A stretch of 64,000 nt of DNA from contig OY743170.1 of assembly GCA_963555705.1 (NCBI GenBank), positions 12,687,096 through 12,751,095 of the forward strand. Direction: 5' to 3'. The notes under the pieces are model-generated. The model was not told the origin of the DNA, made no database searches, and was given only the letters and a program-made list of their open reading frames with translations. The position numbers and the translations under genes were made by a program. The DNA is from Ligustrum vulgare. Lineage: Eukaryota; Streptophyta; Magnoliopsida; Lamiales; Oleaceae. Every line of letters starts with the position of its first letter. Position 1 is the first letter of the stretch. Shown here one piece after another: positions 46,080 through 59,611 of the stretch.

Positions 46080-46660
46080 TTCTATTTGCTTAAAACTTCA
46101 TATAACAAACTTTACTTACTTGAAAGATTTTTCAGCTTTCTACAAAATGATCTAGATGACAATCTAGATATGTTTAACAAATTTGTACAAGATATTGTTA
46201 ATTGTGGTAAAGATGTGTCTGAAACCTACAAAGCCATTATTTTACTTAATTTTCATGCCTGGATCATATAAATAGGTTAAGAATGCAATTAAGTATGATA
46301 GGGACAACTTAACACCTGAGATTGTCATGCATTCTTTTATGAGTAAGGAAATGGAGATTATGACTGAGAAAGAAGACAAGAGGGGTGTTGAAGGGTAAAT
46401 GTGAAGGGTAGGAGTCATTGTAAGCAAAAGGGTTATGTTCAAAATAGTAGTGATTCGAGTGATGACTTGAGTGATGAGGTGGTAAGTAGAAGGGTAAGAG
46501 TTGGGACAAGTCCAAGTTCAGAGTGGGTAGTGGACGATGTTTTATACGTGGTAAGGCTAGACGTTTTATAAGGGATTGTCCTAAGAGGAAGGGTAAGCAG
46601 AAGGAAAAGGTGAGAGATGAAGAGAATGTTACTGAGTCTAGTTATGACCCCAAGTGAGAT
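46080..46660 (+). pseudogene. Copia-type gag remnant (unit 2)
   Basis: Copy of 15600-16150. It keeps YNKLYLLERFFSFLQNDLDD and FNKFVQDIVNCGKDVSE in one frame at 46086-46271, better than unit 1, then stops. The basic and finger-like tail near 46500-46655 is out of frame with it. Not functional. Confidence 0.65.
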
Positions 46661-47490
46661 TGATGGTGACCCTTATTGATAGGGAACTTAGTTACTTCAT
46701 GTGTTTCTATGTAAAATTTATTTGCATGTTTGATTGCTTAATTCAGTGCATTGTTTTATGTTTGCATTTCAATTTGTTTGATATATGTTTTTGCATGAAA
46801 TTGTGTGTGATCTATTTTACTGTGTAATGTGTGTGCATGCATAGTGGTCGGGATGCATTAGTTGTAAGTATGTCTTTTGGTAATGTGTAGTATAGATGTC
46901 TGATGATGCATTGATGAGATATATAGGGGATGCGTGAACATTTGAATCAAGAGTTGAGATATGATTAAATATGTATGAAGTCCTCTATATATGAGAATTC
47001 TGATCCGATAAAGTTTAAGAGTGACACTTTGATCACTTCTATTGGGTGAGGACTCATTACCCACTTATGATCTATTTTGGTTTACCAGTTAGATATTTGT
47101 AATGATCAATCTAGTGAATATAGGTGGTGATGTGTATAATATGTATTCATCGAGGTGCGAGTTACACATAATGAAATAGGATAATTGTCGTAAGATCTTT
47201 TCATGATGTCATTTATGCATTGTGTTATATATGTTGGCTATTGTGTTTGATTAACTTGAGGTTAGTCTTATATTCCTAACTTGGTGAACATGTTTTTTTG
47301 ATAAGATTGGTTATATCCTATGGTTATATCTTCATCGCATGTGTTATATATTCTTGATTAATTACCGTGGCTGTCTTTCTTCTAATTGAGTGTTTTTTAT
47401 CTTAGCCATGGTGAGTAAATGAAGCAAGTATAATGTGTTTCTAGTTTGAGACACGAGGTAAAGTTTATGATTCAAATTTTTGTTGGTTAA

Positions 47491-48940
47491 TGATAAGTGC
47501 ATTTTATGCACTTATTTACGTGCTTAAATTAGGATTTTATATAATCGTTTGAGAGTAATTGCTACTAATTTATCCATCATTTTTGTATATTTCACTTTTA
47601 TCTCGAAATCAAGAGAATGAAGAAATTAGAGAAAATAATGAGCAAAAGGGAAGGAAATTGGACCAAAATTGAGCAAAGCAAGAGTAATGGATACAGAACA
47701 TGGATAAAGAAGGAGAATCATGGAAGAAATGATGAAATCGAAGATTTTCAGAAGTATAAGGATCAAAATGTTTCAATCAGAAGATGGGGACTTGAGGAGA
47801 AATAAAGTATAAGGACCAAGTTGCAGAAATTAAAAGATGAAAATTGCTGTCGAATTTACAAACGTGCGGCTGCACGACCAGGAAAAAAGGCGACTGAAGG
47901 ACAGGTTTTAGAGTCTGCGACCGCAAGAGATTCCACCATGCGGTCGCACGGTGTCCCGACTGGGCCACTGATGGCCTTTCCACGCGAATTCTGATTTAAT
48001 TCATCCCTTTTCTCCAAGGTCAGGGGGAGGCATATATATATATAACAGGTTGCACGAATTTTGTCATTCTCTCTTGACGTAATACATTAAACAGCACATG
48101 CAAGTTTTGGAGAGGGAAATTGTGGAAGAATCATCATCAACTCTCGGACTTTTCATATTATAGGTGATGGAGTTCCTTTATGTTTGTGATTTGCTATTAA
48201 CAATGTATCTAGACTAATTTTCTATAGTGCTAGGATTATGATGAAGTCTTAGATACTTATTTCATGCTTTGGTTTATTTAATTTTATGATAATTGGTATT
48301 TTGAGTAATTGATTCGTACTTAGTTTCATCTATAATTTTGATGCATGAATTATATGATGCTTGTGGTGGTTTTTCTATGATCAAAAGAATGGAATTTTTC
48401 TATACTTGAATCAATGATCATAGGGTTCGATAGGGATAGAAATATACCACTATGCCCTATGTGATCTTTTCATGTTCATGTTTGTTTAATATTTTTCTAA
48501 ATATTAGCATTCATCATAGAAATATAGGTGGATCGTAATTAGGAAAATGCTTAATCCTTGTTCGAAAGAGAGTTTTAGGCATTATAGGAACATTGATCGT
48601 CAATAATATACCTTGTCATGGATTATTTAAACCATAGTGTGAAATATCGATACTAAGATTGATTCTAAATCCTAACACTTCACTCACATATATTTGTTAA
48701 ACAAATCTTGCATTTCCATTTAGTCTTTAATTTGTTCGATAATTTTAGATTTAGTTGGTATTTTCATCTAATCATTTAGGATACTCTATAAACAACTTTA
48801 CATTTATTTGTTTCGGTTAAGGTTAATAATCTAAGAAAATAGATCAACTCAATCCTTGTGGGAACGACATTCGGACTCAATTCCATTTTATTACTTGTTC
48901 GATACCGTACATTTGCGGTAAGAGTAAAAATAACCGATCA
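47491..48940 (+). mobile_element. Solo LTR, Tat/Athila-like Gypsy (unit 2)
   Basis: Same insertion as 16920-18367, TGATAAGTGC to AACCGATCA with GTTAA on both sides, 1450 bp. Confidence 0.85.
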
Positions 48941-49441
48941 GTTAATTTGATTGAGCAAGTATAAACATTGTGATTGCTTGCAAGTTGATTGTATCAAGGT
49001 GGAGACTCGTTAAGCTTTTTGAAATCCAATAAATTTGGTTAATGATGTTAAAACGTTATTGGATTATATTGACACCATAATGAATAACTCAACTCAAAAA
49101 CGACCTGTGGTCATTGGAAGCAACTTAATTGGGTAGTTGCTCATGACCCATTTGGGAAGACCCAATTGTGTTGGCTCATTTAGCGATCTTGTTTCTTGCC
49201 TTTTGGTTGCTTAGGTTGGGCCAACTTAGTTTAGTTTGTGCTTTTGAAATCTTTACTGCTTGTTTTCTTTTACCTTATTCTCCCTTTGTGATATTGTGTT
49301 AATCTCCTTCAACCAAGGTGTGTGTTAGAGTTTTATTGGAGCAATCAAGGTGGGTCTATTGTGGAATTGAGCTTAAAGTTTGGTGTATGTTGTGAAGAGC
49401 TAATTGAGCCCCGTTTGGGGTGTTAAAGAAACAACAATTTT

Positions 49442-50864
49442 AACTCTGACTATTATTTGATTGTATTGGCTGACTTTATAGAAAGGAACAATACCAAGGG
49501 ATGCTTTTTTTCTTTGGGACAATTACAAAAATACCCAACTTTGGGTATCAAAATCGAAATTTACTTTCTTTAAAAAGTATAAAAATATGATACATTTCAA
49601 ATTTTTTTTATGATTTATTGATATTTACGTCATTGAAAAGTATCACGATTTGATACTTCTCATATTTGTATGATAATTTTTAAAATTCTGTAATACTTTT
49701 CATATTTTCTATGATATTGTGATTGTGATACTTTGTCTTTTAATGATACTTTTCAATTTATATGATATCTTTCTCACGGGTAAGTATTTTTCATAATTTC
49801 TTATTTTGCAGTAAAAATTAGAGGTGAACAAATAAATTGTCAAACCACGAAACCGAACCAAACCTCGACAAATGGTTTGCTTTGGTTCGGTTTCAAACGT
49901 GAAATAGTTATTTGATTTAGAAGTTTGGTTTTTGTTTCAATTGTCAAAATCGCGATTTCAAATCACAACTTGCCATGTTTTAAATAAATTATAAAAAATT
50001 AAAGAATTAATGCAGGAATAGCTTATCAAATTCAAATTGTCATTGAAACTTTTAGGTAATTTTGAGTACTGATTTAATTTCTTTTTCCAGTAAAAATGAG
50101 TTATAGAATAATTTTTATCAAAATTTGGACGAGTTGTTAAAAGATTTCTAGTATATGTCAATAGCAAAAAATATGGGATTTTTTCAGAATAAAGTTATGT
50201 TCTAATATATGGCGTTTGATCCCTCCTATAAGCAATCCAACATTATTTCCAACTGAAACTACTGAATGTTGCAAAAAAGTTAAAATGAGGCATGCAATGT
50301 TCATTGTATAACTTTATAAACAAATTAGAAGAGAATTTATTAAGATAGAGATTTATAGCATACTGAATAGAAGAAATACTCTTACAGTAATACAATATGT
50401 TGTCTTTTATTTCTGTGAATAGTTCTGAATAAGTAAATCTCATTTGTAGTTACATATTTTTCATAACTATTTTTCACTTCACATTTTACCTTTAAAAAAA
50501 AAGACACTAAAATTCCTTATTTATAAATAAAAATCAGTCGCCAAACAAATATTCTATTTGACTACATTATAGCATTTATAAATTGGTTTATTTATATTTT
50601 TGAGGTAAAACGTGTAGTTAAAAAGTGAAGAGAGAAAATGTTTATAGTTAAAAAATAGTTTGTGAAATTATGTTATTTATAAATTGATTTAATGATTGCG
50701 TTAAAAAATAGAGGCTTTTCAGGATACTAGTATTCCCCTTGCGATGCACGGGACAAAATTTAAAATTTCACCATTATTTGACATATATATTTTATAAAAA
50801 TTAATGAAATGTGTTATTTCAAAGTGGTGCGATTGTGAAACGTGTTGTTAATAAAAATTACAAA
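49442..50864. other. Non-coding AT-rich DNA (unit 2)
   Basis: Counterpart of 28164-29584 with few differences; no gene is supported. Confidence 0.45.
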
Positions 50865-52340
50865 TGTTAACTATGACATAGATTATAAATTTTTTATGGG
50901 CTTCGTTTATACCCGTCCACGTGGTACACATCTTTCGATAATTAAAAAAAAAAATGCCCAATTCTTGACAGAAGCAATTCTTTGTTCACCTATTTCGGTA
51001 TTTCAAAACAGACTAATAAAATATTGTCACGTTGCTATTTATAAACAAATTTTTTAAACGAATTATAAAATAAACGTTTATCAAGAAATGTGTGGTTATA
51101 AAAGATTTTTTATGAAAAAATAAACAATGGGAATAAAATGTGTTACAAAAAGTATACGTGGTTAAAAAGCTATTTGAAGAAATGTTAAAATAATTTTCCT
51201 TAATAGTGTGTAGTGATATTTCAATTTAAAATAATTGATAATATTATCCTAGTCATTTATCGATTTAATCCAAATTAGCAATATAATTTTATTGTAGTTT
51301 TCTTCATTGACTCGAAACATTGAGTGAATATTTGGTAGATATATTCGGCATTTTCTTGATCAACATTATTTTTAACTTATTATTATTATTGTAAAGTAAT
51401 CATTTTTAACTATTCATTTTATCAATAAAACAATTTACCAAATGATGGCAATAATTCATAGGCTCATTATTTTATTTCAAATTTAGAATTCATTTTTTTA
51501 TTACTTATGAAACTTTACTAAAATAAAAATTCATTATTTTACCTGAATTCGAAATTTGAAATGAAATAAAATATTGGTTATTTAATTAAAATTAAAAATG
51601 TTAACTATGACATAAATTATAATTTTTATCGTATTTTTTATGGGCTTCTTTTATACTCGTCCACGTGGTACACATCATTCGACAATTTTAAAAAAAATAA
51701 AAATAAAATGCCCAATTCTTGACGGAAGCAATTCTTTATTCACCTATTTCGGTATTTCAAAATAAAGTAATGAAATATTGTCACGTCGCTATTTATAAAC
51801 AATTTTTTTAAACGAATTATCAAATAGACGTTTATCAAGAAATGTCTGGTTATAAAAGATTATTTATGGAAAAATAAACAATAGGAATAAAATGTGTTAC
51901 AAAAAGTACACGTGGTTAAAAAGCTATTTTAAGAAATGTTAAAATAATTTTTGTTAATAGTATGTAGTGATATTTCAATTTAAAATAATTGATAATATTA
52001 TCCTAGTCATTTATCTATTTAATCTGAATTAGCAATATAATTTTATTATAGTTTTCTTCATTGATTCGAAATATTGAGTGAATATTTGGTAGATATATTC
52101 GGTCTTTTCTTGATCAACATTATTTTTAACTTATTATTATTATTGTAAAGTAATCATTTTTAACTACCCATTTTATCAATAAAACAATTTACCAAATGAT
52201 GGCAATAATTCATAGGCTCATTATTTTATTTCAAATTTAGAATTCATTTTTTTATTACTTATGAAACTTTATTAAAATAAAAATTCATTATTTTACCTGA
52301 ATTCGAAATTCGAAATAAAATAAAATATTGATTATTCAAT
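50865..52340 (+). repeat. Internal tandem duplication, two units of about 735 bp (unit 2)
   Basis: Counterpart of 29585-31060. Each unit contains CGTCCACGTGGTACACATC. Confidence 0.85.
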
Positions 52341-53759
52341 TTATAGGAATAAAAGTTTAACAATATTTATTTTAGGTCATGTTCTTAGTGTTGGAATAGA
52401 CATTACATGACAATATATCATCTAATATTTTCGATTCTCTTTCATTTTCAATATATAGCATTCATTCGTTCTTTTTACTTTTCTTTCGTTAGTTGATAAG
52501 AAATTTAAGATGGTGCAAGATGCTTAAAATATGTTTTGATAGTTCATTGTTAATCTTGAGTTTTGTGTTGAGCAAATTTTGAATTTTTCTTTAGCATGTC
52601 AAATTTCAAATTTTCGTAATAATAATGAGGTAAAACCATTTTCAAAGTGACCGTTTATATTTTCTAGATAAGAGCAATTTTGAAATTTATATAGATAATC
52701 AAATTTTTTTTTTAATCTCTATAAATCATGAATTTTCATTTTAGGCAAGTATAAAAAAGGCGAAAAACTGTGTGGTGTTTTATTTGAAAACTTTATTGTT
52801 ATAATATATATAAAGATAAAGATTTTGGTCTAAATTTTTTCGAAATGAATATGAAATAATAGAAATTTTAAGGTAACCAATCCCAACTCACCAAGTGACG
52901 AATGGGGGAGAGTTTATGTACTCATAAACATTCTGTATGGAATAAATTTGAGACACTTTACAAATGACATTGTAAAAGTGGACACCTTTGGAATTTCCTC
53001 AGTTTTATACGATAATGGTCAATAAATTGACATGTAGTTAAGTTTGAATATTTTGAGTATTGAATATTGTTACTTATTAAATGCAATAATTATCAAGTAA
53101 AAATAGAGTGTGAACTTGATTATCAAAATTTGAAAAGTTAAACTGACTCTTTATTTAAAAGGTTAAAAATAGAATTTCTTGAAGTGTACTTTTAAGAATT
53201 GAATTTTTAAAATAAAGAGCAATTTGTGTCTTTTCGGATGCTTTAAGATGCCTTTATCATGCTTATCAATGATTTGTCATCTTAAGTTCTTAACCATAGT
53301 ATTATTTGTGAAATTTTCGTTATTTTTCACATTTTTGTTTGTTCTTCTCGATATTTTGTGAGCTGGAACCTAGCGTACTTGATACTCTAGGTCAAGCATT
53401 CTTTTCCTTATACTAGTTTGTGCACGTGCGATACACGTTAATTCTTTCTAATTATGTATTTTATAGATTCAACAATTTATGTAAATTTAGATTCATTGAC
53501 ATTGAGATAAAAACATGTCCAAAAAGATGAAAGAAACTTATTTTGAGGTAATGTATACATGATGAAATAATTAAACAAGATCCTAAAAATAACAAATAAG
53601 ATTGAAACACAATACAAAGCATTTAGAACATAATAATATAACATTTAAAACAAAAAGTTGATAACTCAATTTTAATGTCAATGTATTAGTACTAAATAAG
53701 CATTTGAAAATAATAATTAAGAAGAAAATATTAGGGAACCACACATTTAGGAATTAGGT
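52341..53759. other. Non-coding AT-rich DNA (unit 2)
   Basis: Counterpart of 31061-32469. Nothing gene-like is seen. Confidence 0.4.
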
Positions 53760-56170
53760 TTCCATCAGTATATATATGCTTGAATATCTTGGTATTGCTT
53801 TGAGTAGGAAAGTTGTTCACCATATTGGTAGTCTTGCCACTCCCCGTAATAATTGACAACCACCGGCCAATGTCTGTGCTTGCATAGCATCATAACCATT
53901 CTGAACATGAGAAAATAAATATTGAGAAAAAAGCTGAAAATGGAGAAGTCGCCATAAAAGGAAAAGAAATTAATAGTCAAACGTCAACTGCTATTGGGAG
54001 AAGAGTAAATAATTTATCATATATAAGAAATTTCCAAGTCATGCAAAGGCTCATGATCAAGGTTACACTAACAATATAAATATAATTCAATTGTGTAATG
54101 TATGTGTTTCACAAAAGATACATGAGAAATCCACATTTTTCAACAACTCAATCAAATTTGATACAAATATATCGCCTCTTAAATTCATGATATGAACCTA
54201 TACATGCCTACCTACTTGCAATTCTTCAATAGATAAGATGGAAGGCTAGAGAAACTAATGCTGCTTAAGAAGTCTCAAGTTCCCTTTTTGAATGTCTGAC
54301 ATTCTATCCCAAAATGAAAGAGATAAGGTTAAAGTTAACTGGCATAAATCAATTGGTTGGAAATATTTTGGCACGGAGAGCTAGATAACAAGACAGATTT
54401 TCATGTATTCAGTTGTACAAGACTATGCAATCCCAACTGCAAGTCTCAATTTTTAAACTTTAAGCAATTACTACAAAAATGAAGAACATAAAATTCCAAA
54501 TTAAATAAGCACTAAACAACCTAATTGCAGCCATAAAAATCTTTCTAGCCTGACGGTCATTTCTTTTTAAAAGATGTCAGTATGCCAAACATAAAATAAA
54601 CAAATGATAACCAATGATCAAACTAATCATAACAAACAATAACAAAAATTACAAAATTGAAAAATATTAACATAAAAATTTACTTCATAGAAAAACTACA
54701 CACTCGATTGGCTTTATATAAGGAGAAGGATCAATCAAACTTTTCCAAAAAATCAAAAGTTCTTTATAATTCACGAAAATAGATCGTGGCAATGAAATTA
54801 GTAAAATATCAAAGAAATATATACAGACCATATGAAAGAAATATGACGGGCAAAGAACATAAAAAAGGGGCTCCAAGCTTTAAGATTACAAGTACAACGC
54901 CATCCAAAGAATTGATGGTGCACCCTAAAAGGTCGAATGTTAAGAGCATTATGAGGAAAACATAACCCATAAAGCAAACAAATAAATTAGATCATTGTTG
55001 AGACATGAGCTCACCTTGTAAAATGTCGCCATATAAAAATTTGGTTTGGCTCCTAAGGTTATTACAGTAGGAAAATTTTACAGAAAATTTTTGCATCAAA
55101 TCGGCTAAATCAACAATCCAAATATTGCAACATAAAAAGGAAGTGTAATCAATGGTTTCAGTAACACTAAAACATCAGTTCCTTTACAGTCGAGGTATCG
55201 TATACACACATATAGAGGAAGGAGGAAGCTGTTATTCAGCAAGTGCTCTATCTAGAAGCAATATTTTTTCAGAAAATATATCTTCTAAAATGATAATCTG
55301 ATCACATGACCCAATTGGGCTAAGCAAAATAAGTATTAATTCTGGATTCTAATTAGCTTCTGATTTTCTTAAACAATAAAATTAAAAATATCTTACACAT
55401 TCTCAGCCCAAATCCAAATTCTATAAAGAACAGAGATTCATCTGTATTTTTACTAAAATCTGTTCACATTATCGCAGTTATACAAAAAGAAAATTAAGTA
55501 AAATAAAAACAAACTCCAAACCCACAAAAAACATATCTTCATTTGCATTTTTATTCTTTGTTGGTATGGGAACTTACCATTATAAGATCCTGTGAGTCTG
55601 TGACAATACACAACAAAAAAATTGTCATAAAAAAATCAACAAAATAATAGATGCACATCAAATCACGACATAAAAACAATAAAATTAAATGGATTTGGGA
55701 AGAAACTAACATATTAAAGCGATGAATTTCAGTAGGATCGAAAACAAAACCTGATTTTGAGAGCTCTCGACCGAATATCGAAAGGGAAACGAGAAATGTA
55801 AGAAATAATGGAAGATTCTGATATGAGATTTGGATGGATTTGAGAAGAAACTTACAGATTAAAGCGATGACTCTAGAAGAACCGATTAGATGACTACACA
55901 GAGAAAGAGCACACAGTCGATGCGAGATATGGTGCTCTAGTGACATGGCGAAGCTGGAGGGAAGGAGCTGCAATTGGAAGAGATCGAGAGAGAGAGAGAG
56001 ATCAAGAACTACGCCTTTTAGGGTTAGAGGGTTAGAGAGAAGTTTAGAAATGAGGTTCTCGGAATTCCATTTCACATTTGTCTTCTCTCTGTTGCGTGAA
56101 AAAACTGGGTCATTTTCTCAAGACCAAAACGTTGTCGTACAGGTCGAAAAATTACACTGTTCTCTCCCAT
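53760..56170 (-). other. Spliced transcription unit of unknown product
   Basis: Transcribed leftwards from a TC-rich leader. Candidate exons with good splice sites: about 56170-55856 (donor GTAAGTTTC), 55597-55578, 55052-55015 (donor GTGAGC), 54924-54829, a tract near 54310-54235 (contains ATGTCAGACATTCAAAAAGG), and a last one from about 53905 leftwards after CTCATGTTCAG. No single frame runs convincingly through them and I recognise no domain. It may be a decayed gene, a non-coding RNA, or a gene whose exons I have misplaced. An uninterrupted 174-codon frame at 55551-56075 crosses the splice sites and is not taken as coding. Unit 1 keeps only the 3' part. Confidence 0.4.
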
Positions 56171-56300
56171 CCCCTTAGCCTCACCTTGAGAAGAAGGAGA
56201 GATTGCTGCGACGTCGGGTGAAGAAGAAAGGAAGGGAAGGAGAGAAAATGAGATCTAGGTTTGCAAACGGCAGTATAGTGTCAAAAAAAAAAAGATATAA

Positions 56301-56322
56301 TGACGTCATCAATACGACGTCG
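56301..56322. promoter_or_regulatory. Paired palindromes TGACGTCA and CGACGTCG
   Basis: TGACGTCA (56301-56308), a strong bZIP-type site, and CGACGTCG followed by TTTT (56315-56326) lie about 130 bp upstream of the presumed start of the minus-strand unit. A promoter role is inferred. Confidence 0.5.
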
Positions 56323-56398
56323 TTTTGGTCGAAAATTGAAACACTGTGCGGACACTTCTACTCTTTTAATATAGTTAAGACATGCATTGAGAATATGC

Positions 56399-56765
56399 CT
56401 TGTTTGGTGATAATTAAATTTCATATCTTAATTTAAGTCAAAATCAATAATTAATTTTAATTACGATTTATAACACTCACAATTTTTCAACAACATATTT
56501 CATCACTTTTATAAAAATTTACCAAAAATCTAATTTTAATACCCACCAAACTGGGGTATTTATTATGTGAAACGTCACATTGTGTTCAGTAAACAATAAT
56601 AAATGATTTATAAATATATTTATAAACTACACAATTTCTCAAACTACTTTTTAACCGTACACATCTTCTCTTTCCAATTTTCAATTACTACTTTTTACCT
56701 CAAAATCATAAATAAACCAGTTTATAAATCAAATAGTGCTATCAAACGGAGGTGTTAACTATAGA
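56399..56765. mobile_element. Two adjacent MITE-like sequences
   Basis: The first (56399-56552) is bounded by GTTTGGTG and CACCAAAC. Its interior resembles 57640-57800. The second (about 56575-56765) has TTATAAATC-type inverted words and the TTTTTACCTCAAAAT tract also seen inverted near 29320. No coding sequence. Confidence 0.45.
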
Positions 56766-57379
56766 TGTTTTGTTTGAATCTTTATTTTTAAAATTTTAAT
56801 ATCTCTTTTCCCATTTTTGGAAACTGACACAAGTAAAACTGAAGAAAAGTCATGTTACATTGAAAGTTTTTACTAGGAAAAAAAATTTGAAAGTATGCTA
56901 CCAATTGTTTACTGTTCATATTTAGTGTTATCGTTGCCCACTCTAATACTACGTGTGACTTGACTGCCCCACCGTCCCCCGAGTTCCCAGAGTCCTTCAA
57001 CAGCCTTCCAAACAAAAGCTAATTCTATACGGACATAGAAATCTGGCCTGCTAAAATCAATAATTCTACACGGACATAGAAATCTGACCTTCAAAATTGA
57101 CATGGTGAGGTGGCAACACATGTGACAAAAGTTGTGGGCCTTGTGTTTAATTAAAAAAATGGTAAATTGTGGACTTTCAACCTCAATTGTTTTAAACGTT
57201 CATTTTCCTCCCAAATCCACAAACCACAGCATATGAACCCTAACCTACGTCCTCCTCCTCACCGATTCAAAATCACCATCTCCTTCTCCGCCTGCAAATC
57301 CTCTGTCGTCCTCATCCCCGCCGAAGAAATCTTCTAAAAAAGTCTGCTCTTCTCGATCCACCTCGCCTTCCCCTCCACC

Positions 57380-58057
57380 CAGTGGCGGACACATAAGGGG
57401 GTCACGTGACCCCCCCCCCCCACCCCACATTTTGATTTTAATTTTATTTTGAAAAATCCAAAAAAAAAAAAAAACACCAAAAAAGATGCTTTGAATAGTT
57501 GAATAATTGATTTTTATTTTTTAATTGAATGAAGATAAAGTTTGGACTTTGAATAATTGAAATTTATGCATATTGAATAGATTGTTTTAGATGAAATATA
57601 TGAAAAATATTGTAGAATGTACTCAGTAAATATAGTCTCTTTTTATACCAATTAAAATCTAAATTTTAATCTTGGTCAAAGTCAACAATTAATCTCAACC
57701 ATAGATTTCATGAGACTCATAACTTTTCAACCATGCATCTCATCAACTTTTATCAAAATTTATGAAAAATCTATTTTAAATCTACACTAAACAGGAATAT
57801 AATTGATTGAAATTTGAATATGTTAATTGATTGTTTACTGCGATATAATCTGTCAATTTCTTTTGAATTATAACGTAGAACTTACTGAAAATAATTTAGT
57901 ATATTTGTGAGATTGCATATTATTTAATACATTATCATTTGTGAATTTGAATTTTATCATTATTTTTGATCTTTTCCTAAAAAAAAGCACCCCCGAACCC
58001 CGTGAGATTTACCAAAAACTATGCTTCCCTGCTACAAAATGTCTACGTCCGCCACTG
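57380..58057. mobile_element. Non-autonomous hAT element
   Basis: 678 bp with perfect 11-bp inverted ends CAGTGGCGGAC and GTCCGCCACTG. Near-identical 8-bp flanks CCTCCACC and CCTCCAAC fit hAT. It splits a C-rich captured tract (57230-57379 with 58058-58090). No transposase. Confidence 0.85.
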
Positions 58058-58260
58058 CCTCCAACTCTCTCCCTCGTCTCGTCCGAAATGTGAGTTGGAA
58101 TCTAGAGTGTAATGGATGTTTTATGGCTGCTTGCAGGAGTTCCCCTACTTGGTCTTGTGAAAACATCAATCTGTAAGGTTTTATTCCATGCATTTTCCAA
58201 ACTTACGACAAACAAAAATGCCTAAGGAAATCCTAAATCTTTGTATTATGTCCTCATTGA

Positions 58261-58560
58261 ACAAAGAAACTGGTGAAAAATGGAGATTTTGAAGAAGCTG
58301 CTTATATATTTCACAACCCAAGTTGGGGTCCCTATCCCACCCCACATGGCAAGTATACGATTAAAGTTGTTGGAAGAAAGGAGAGTGCCATTGCACAAGT
58401 AGTAAGAACCATCGTAGGAAAAACTTACCAACTCACATTTCCCGTGGGTGATGCTAGCAATTCTTGCAAGGGATCAATGATAGTTGAGGCATGTGCTGGA
58501 GGATGGGAGACTGTCAAGGTTCCTTGTGAATCCAAATGTGAAGCTATTGAGTGTTCGTAA
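58261..58560 (+). pseudogene. DUF642 cell-wall protein fragment
   Basis: The frame from 58261 reads KKLVKNGDFEE, then jumps to TPHGKYTIKVVGRKESAIAQ, then VGKTYQLTFPVGDASNSCKG and VEACAGGWETVKVPCESK before a stop. These are parts of the second galactose-binding-like domain of plant DUF642 (BIIDXI-type) extracellular proteins. About 45 residues between the first and second blocks are missing, and the frame ends soon after VPCESK, well short of the family's about 370-residue length. There is no signal peptide and no first domain. It lies inside the Pack-MULE-like element, hence a captured and broken copy; AG before the first codon may be an old splice acceptor. Confidence 0.85.
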
Positions 58561-59611
58561 CCCCAGACGACTCGTCCGATCGAAAAGTTTTGTTGTACTA
58601 TGAATTATTGTTGTAAGGATTTTATGTAAATAGACTTCATACCGATTTAAGCTTGAATAAGCATATTGCTAGTGGTTTTTTTATAAAATTTTTTAATGCT
58701 TGTCCCTTATGAGTCTCTGTAAGGCTTTTCCTTCCAATACTAAGGCATGTCATAAATGAATGTTGCAATCAATTAATATTCACAACACTATTGAATTTTA
58801 CAATTTGTGGAATGCTGATGTTTAAAAATGGTACATAAAGGATAGTGAAAACATGATGCAAAATGAACTGAGTTACTGGTGTTGTGTTATCTTCACAGTA
58901 GCAACAGAACAAAAAACTCATCACAACATTTGAAAACTTGCAACACCAGTCCAAAACTACATTTGAACCACAAGACGAAATTTGAACCAAAAAACTACAT
59001 TTGAACCATTCAGCCTCTCGACACCCTCTTGACACCTTCTGCTTCCATTCTGAAAATAAAAAATAAAAGAATATTAACAGAGTTCCTAAAAAATATATCA
59101 TATCACTAACATGAAAAATATTTAAAATTAAAACAATTTGATAAATTTTTAGCAAACTATTGGGAACATTCATTTAAATAGGATTTTAAGATGCAAACAA
59201 TTTAGATGTTCTGCTTTGAACGGTCTCTTACATTAACAAAATTGCAAGAAAGATTCCAGATTGCAACTTACTTACCTATAATGGTCTACTTGGATCATCA
59301 AAACTTAGCTCAGTCCCGACTGGTTATTCCTACGAAATCTTGGGCTTTAATCACTTCGAAATATGTAGGAATATAGCTAGGTGGGGGTTAGGGTATTTTG
59401 GAGCTGATTTTGAAGAAAATATATGGGAAGTCTGAGAATAAAATTCTAACAGGAGAGTTTTTAGGAAAAGAGGTTCAGAATTTGGAAAATAATCATGTCA
59501 GGGAAAGTTACTGTATGTGAGCTGGTTTTGGAAGAAAGAAAATAGAGGGAAAGTTGATAGGTTTTTTAGGAAGAAGAGAGGGAACGTGTGATATTTGAAG
59601 GAAGAGTTAAT
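58561..59611. other. Pack-MULE interior, non-coding
   Basis: 3' flank of the DUF642 fragment and further sequence of unknown origin. A 134-codon minus-strand frame (58769-59173) shows no family features. Confidence 0.4.

Larger units (their letters stand above)
44713..49441 (+). mobile_element. Old decayed Copia-like element (unit 2 copy)
   Basis: The left LTR is cut to its last 92 bp (44713-44804). Then come the same internal sequence as unit 1, a gag remnant and the Tat/Athila-like solo LTR. The right LTR (about 49008-49441) has a deletion of about 135 bp relative to unit 1. It lacks the solo LTR and the 9.15-kb insertion seen in unit 1, and shows their uninterrupted target sites at 45130-45134 and 49314-49318. 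Confidence 0.8.
33581..54858 (+). repeat. Tandem segmental duplication, unit 2
   Basis: Second copy of the 15-kb segment, joined head-to-tail to unit 1 at 33577/33581. The shared text ends with TATGACGGGCAAAGAA at 54843-54858, after which unit 2 runs into single-copy sequence. Differences from unit 1: loss of the counterpart of 1665-2685 (replaced by about 128 bp at 34134-34261), insertion of a Copia element (36319-42612), insertion of a retroposed sequence (42951-43973), and a partly inverted short tract at 44660-44706 matching the reverse complement of 5182-5216. Confidence 0.9.

Noticed and set aside
55551..56075. 174-codon minus-strand frame
   Set aside because: Runs across good splice donors and acceptors; the sequence looks like leader exon plus introns.
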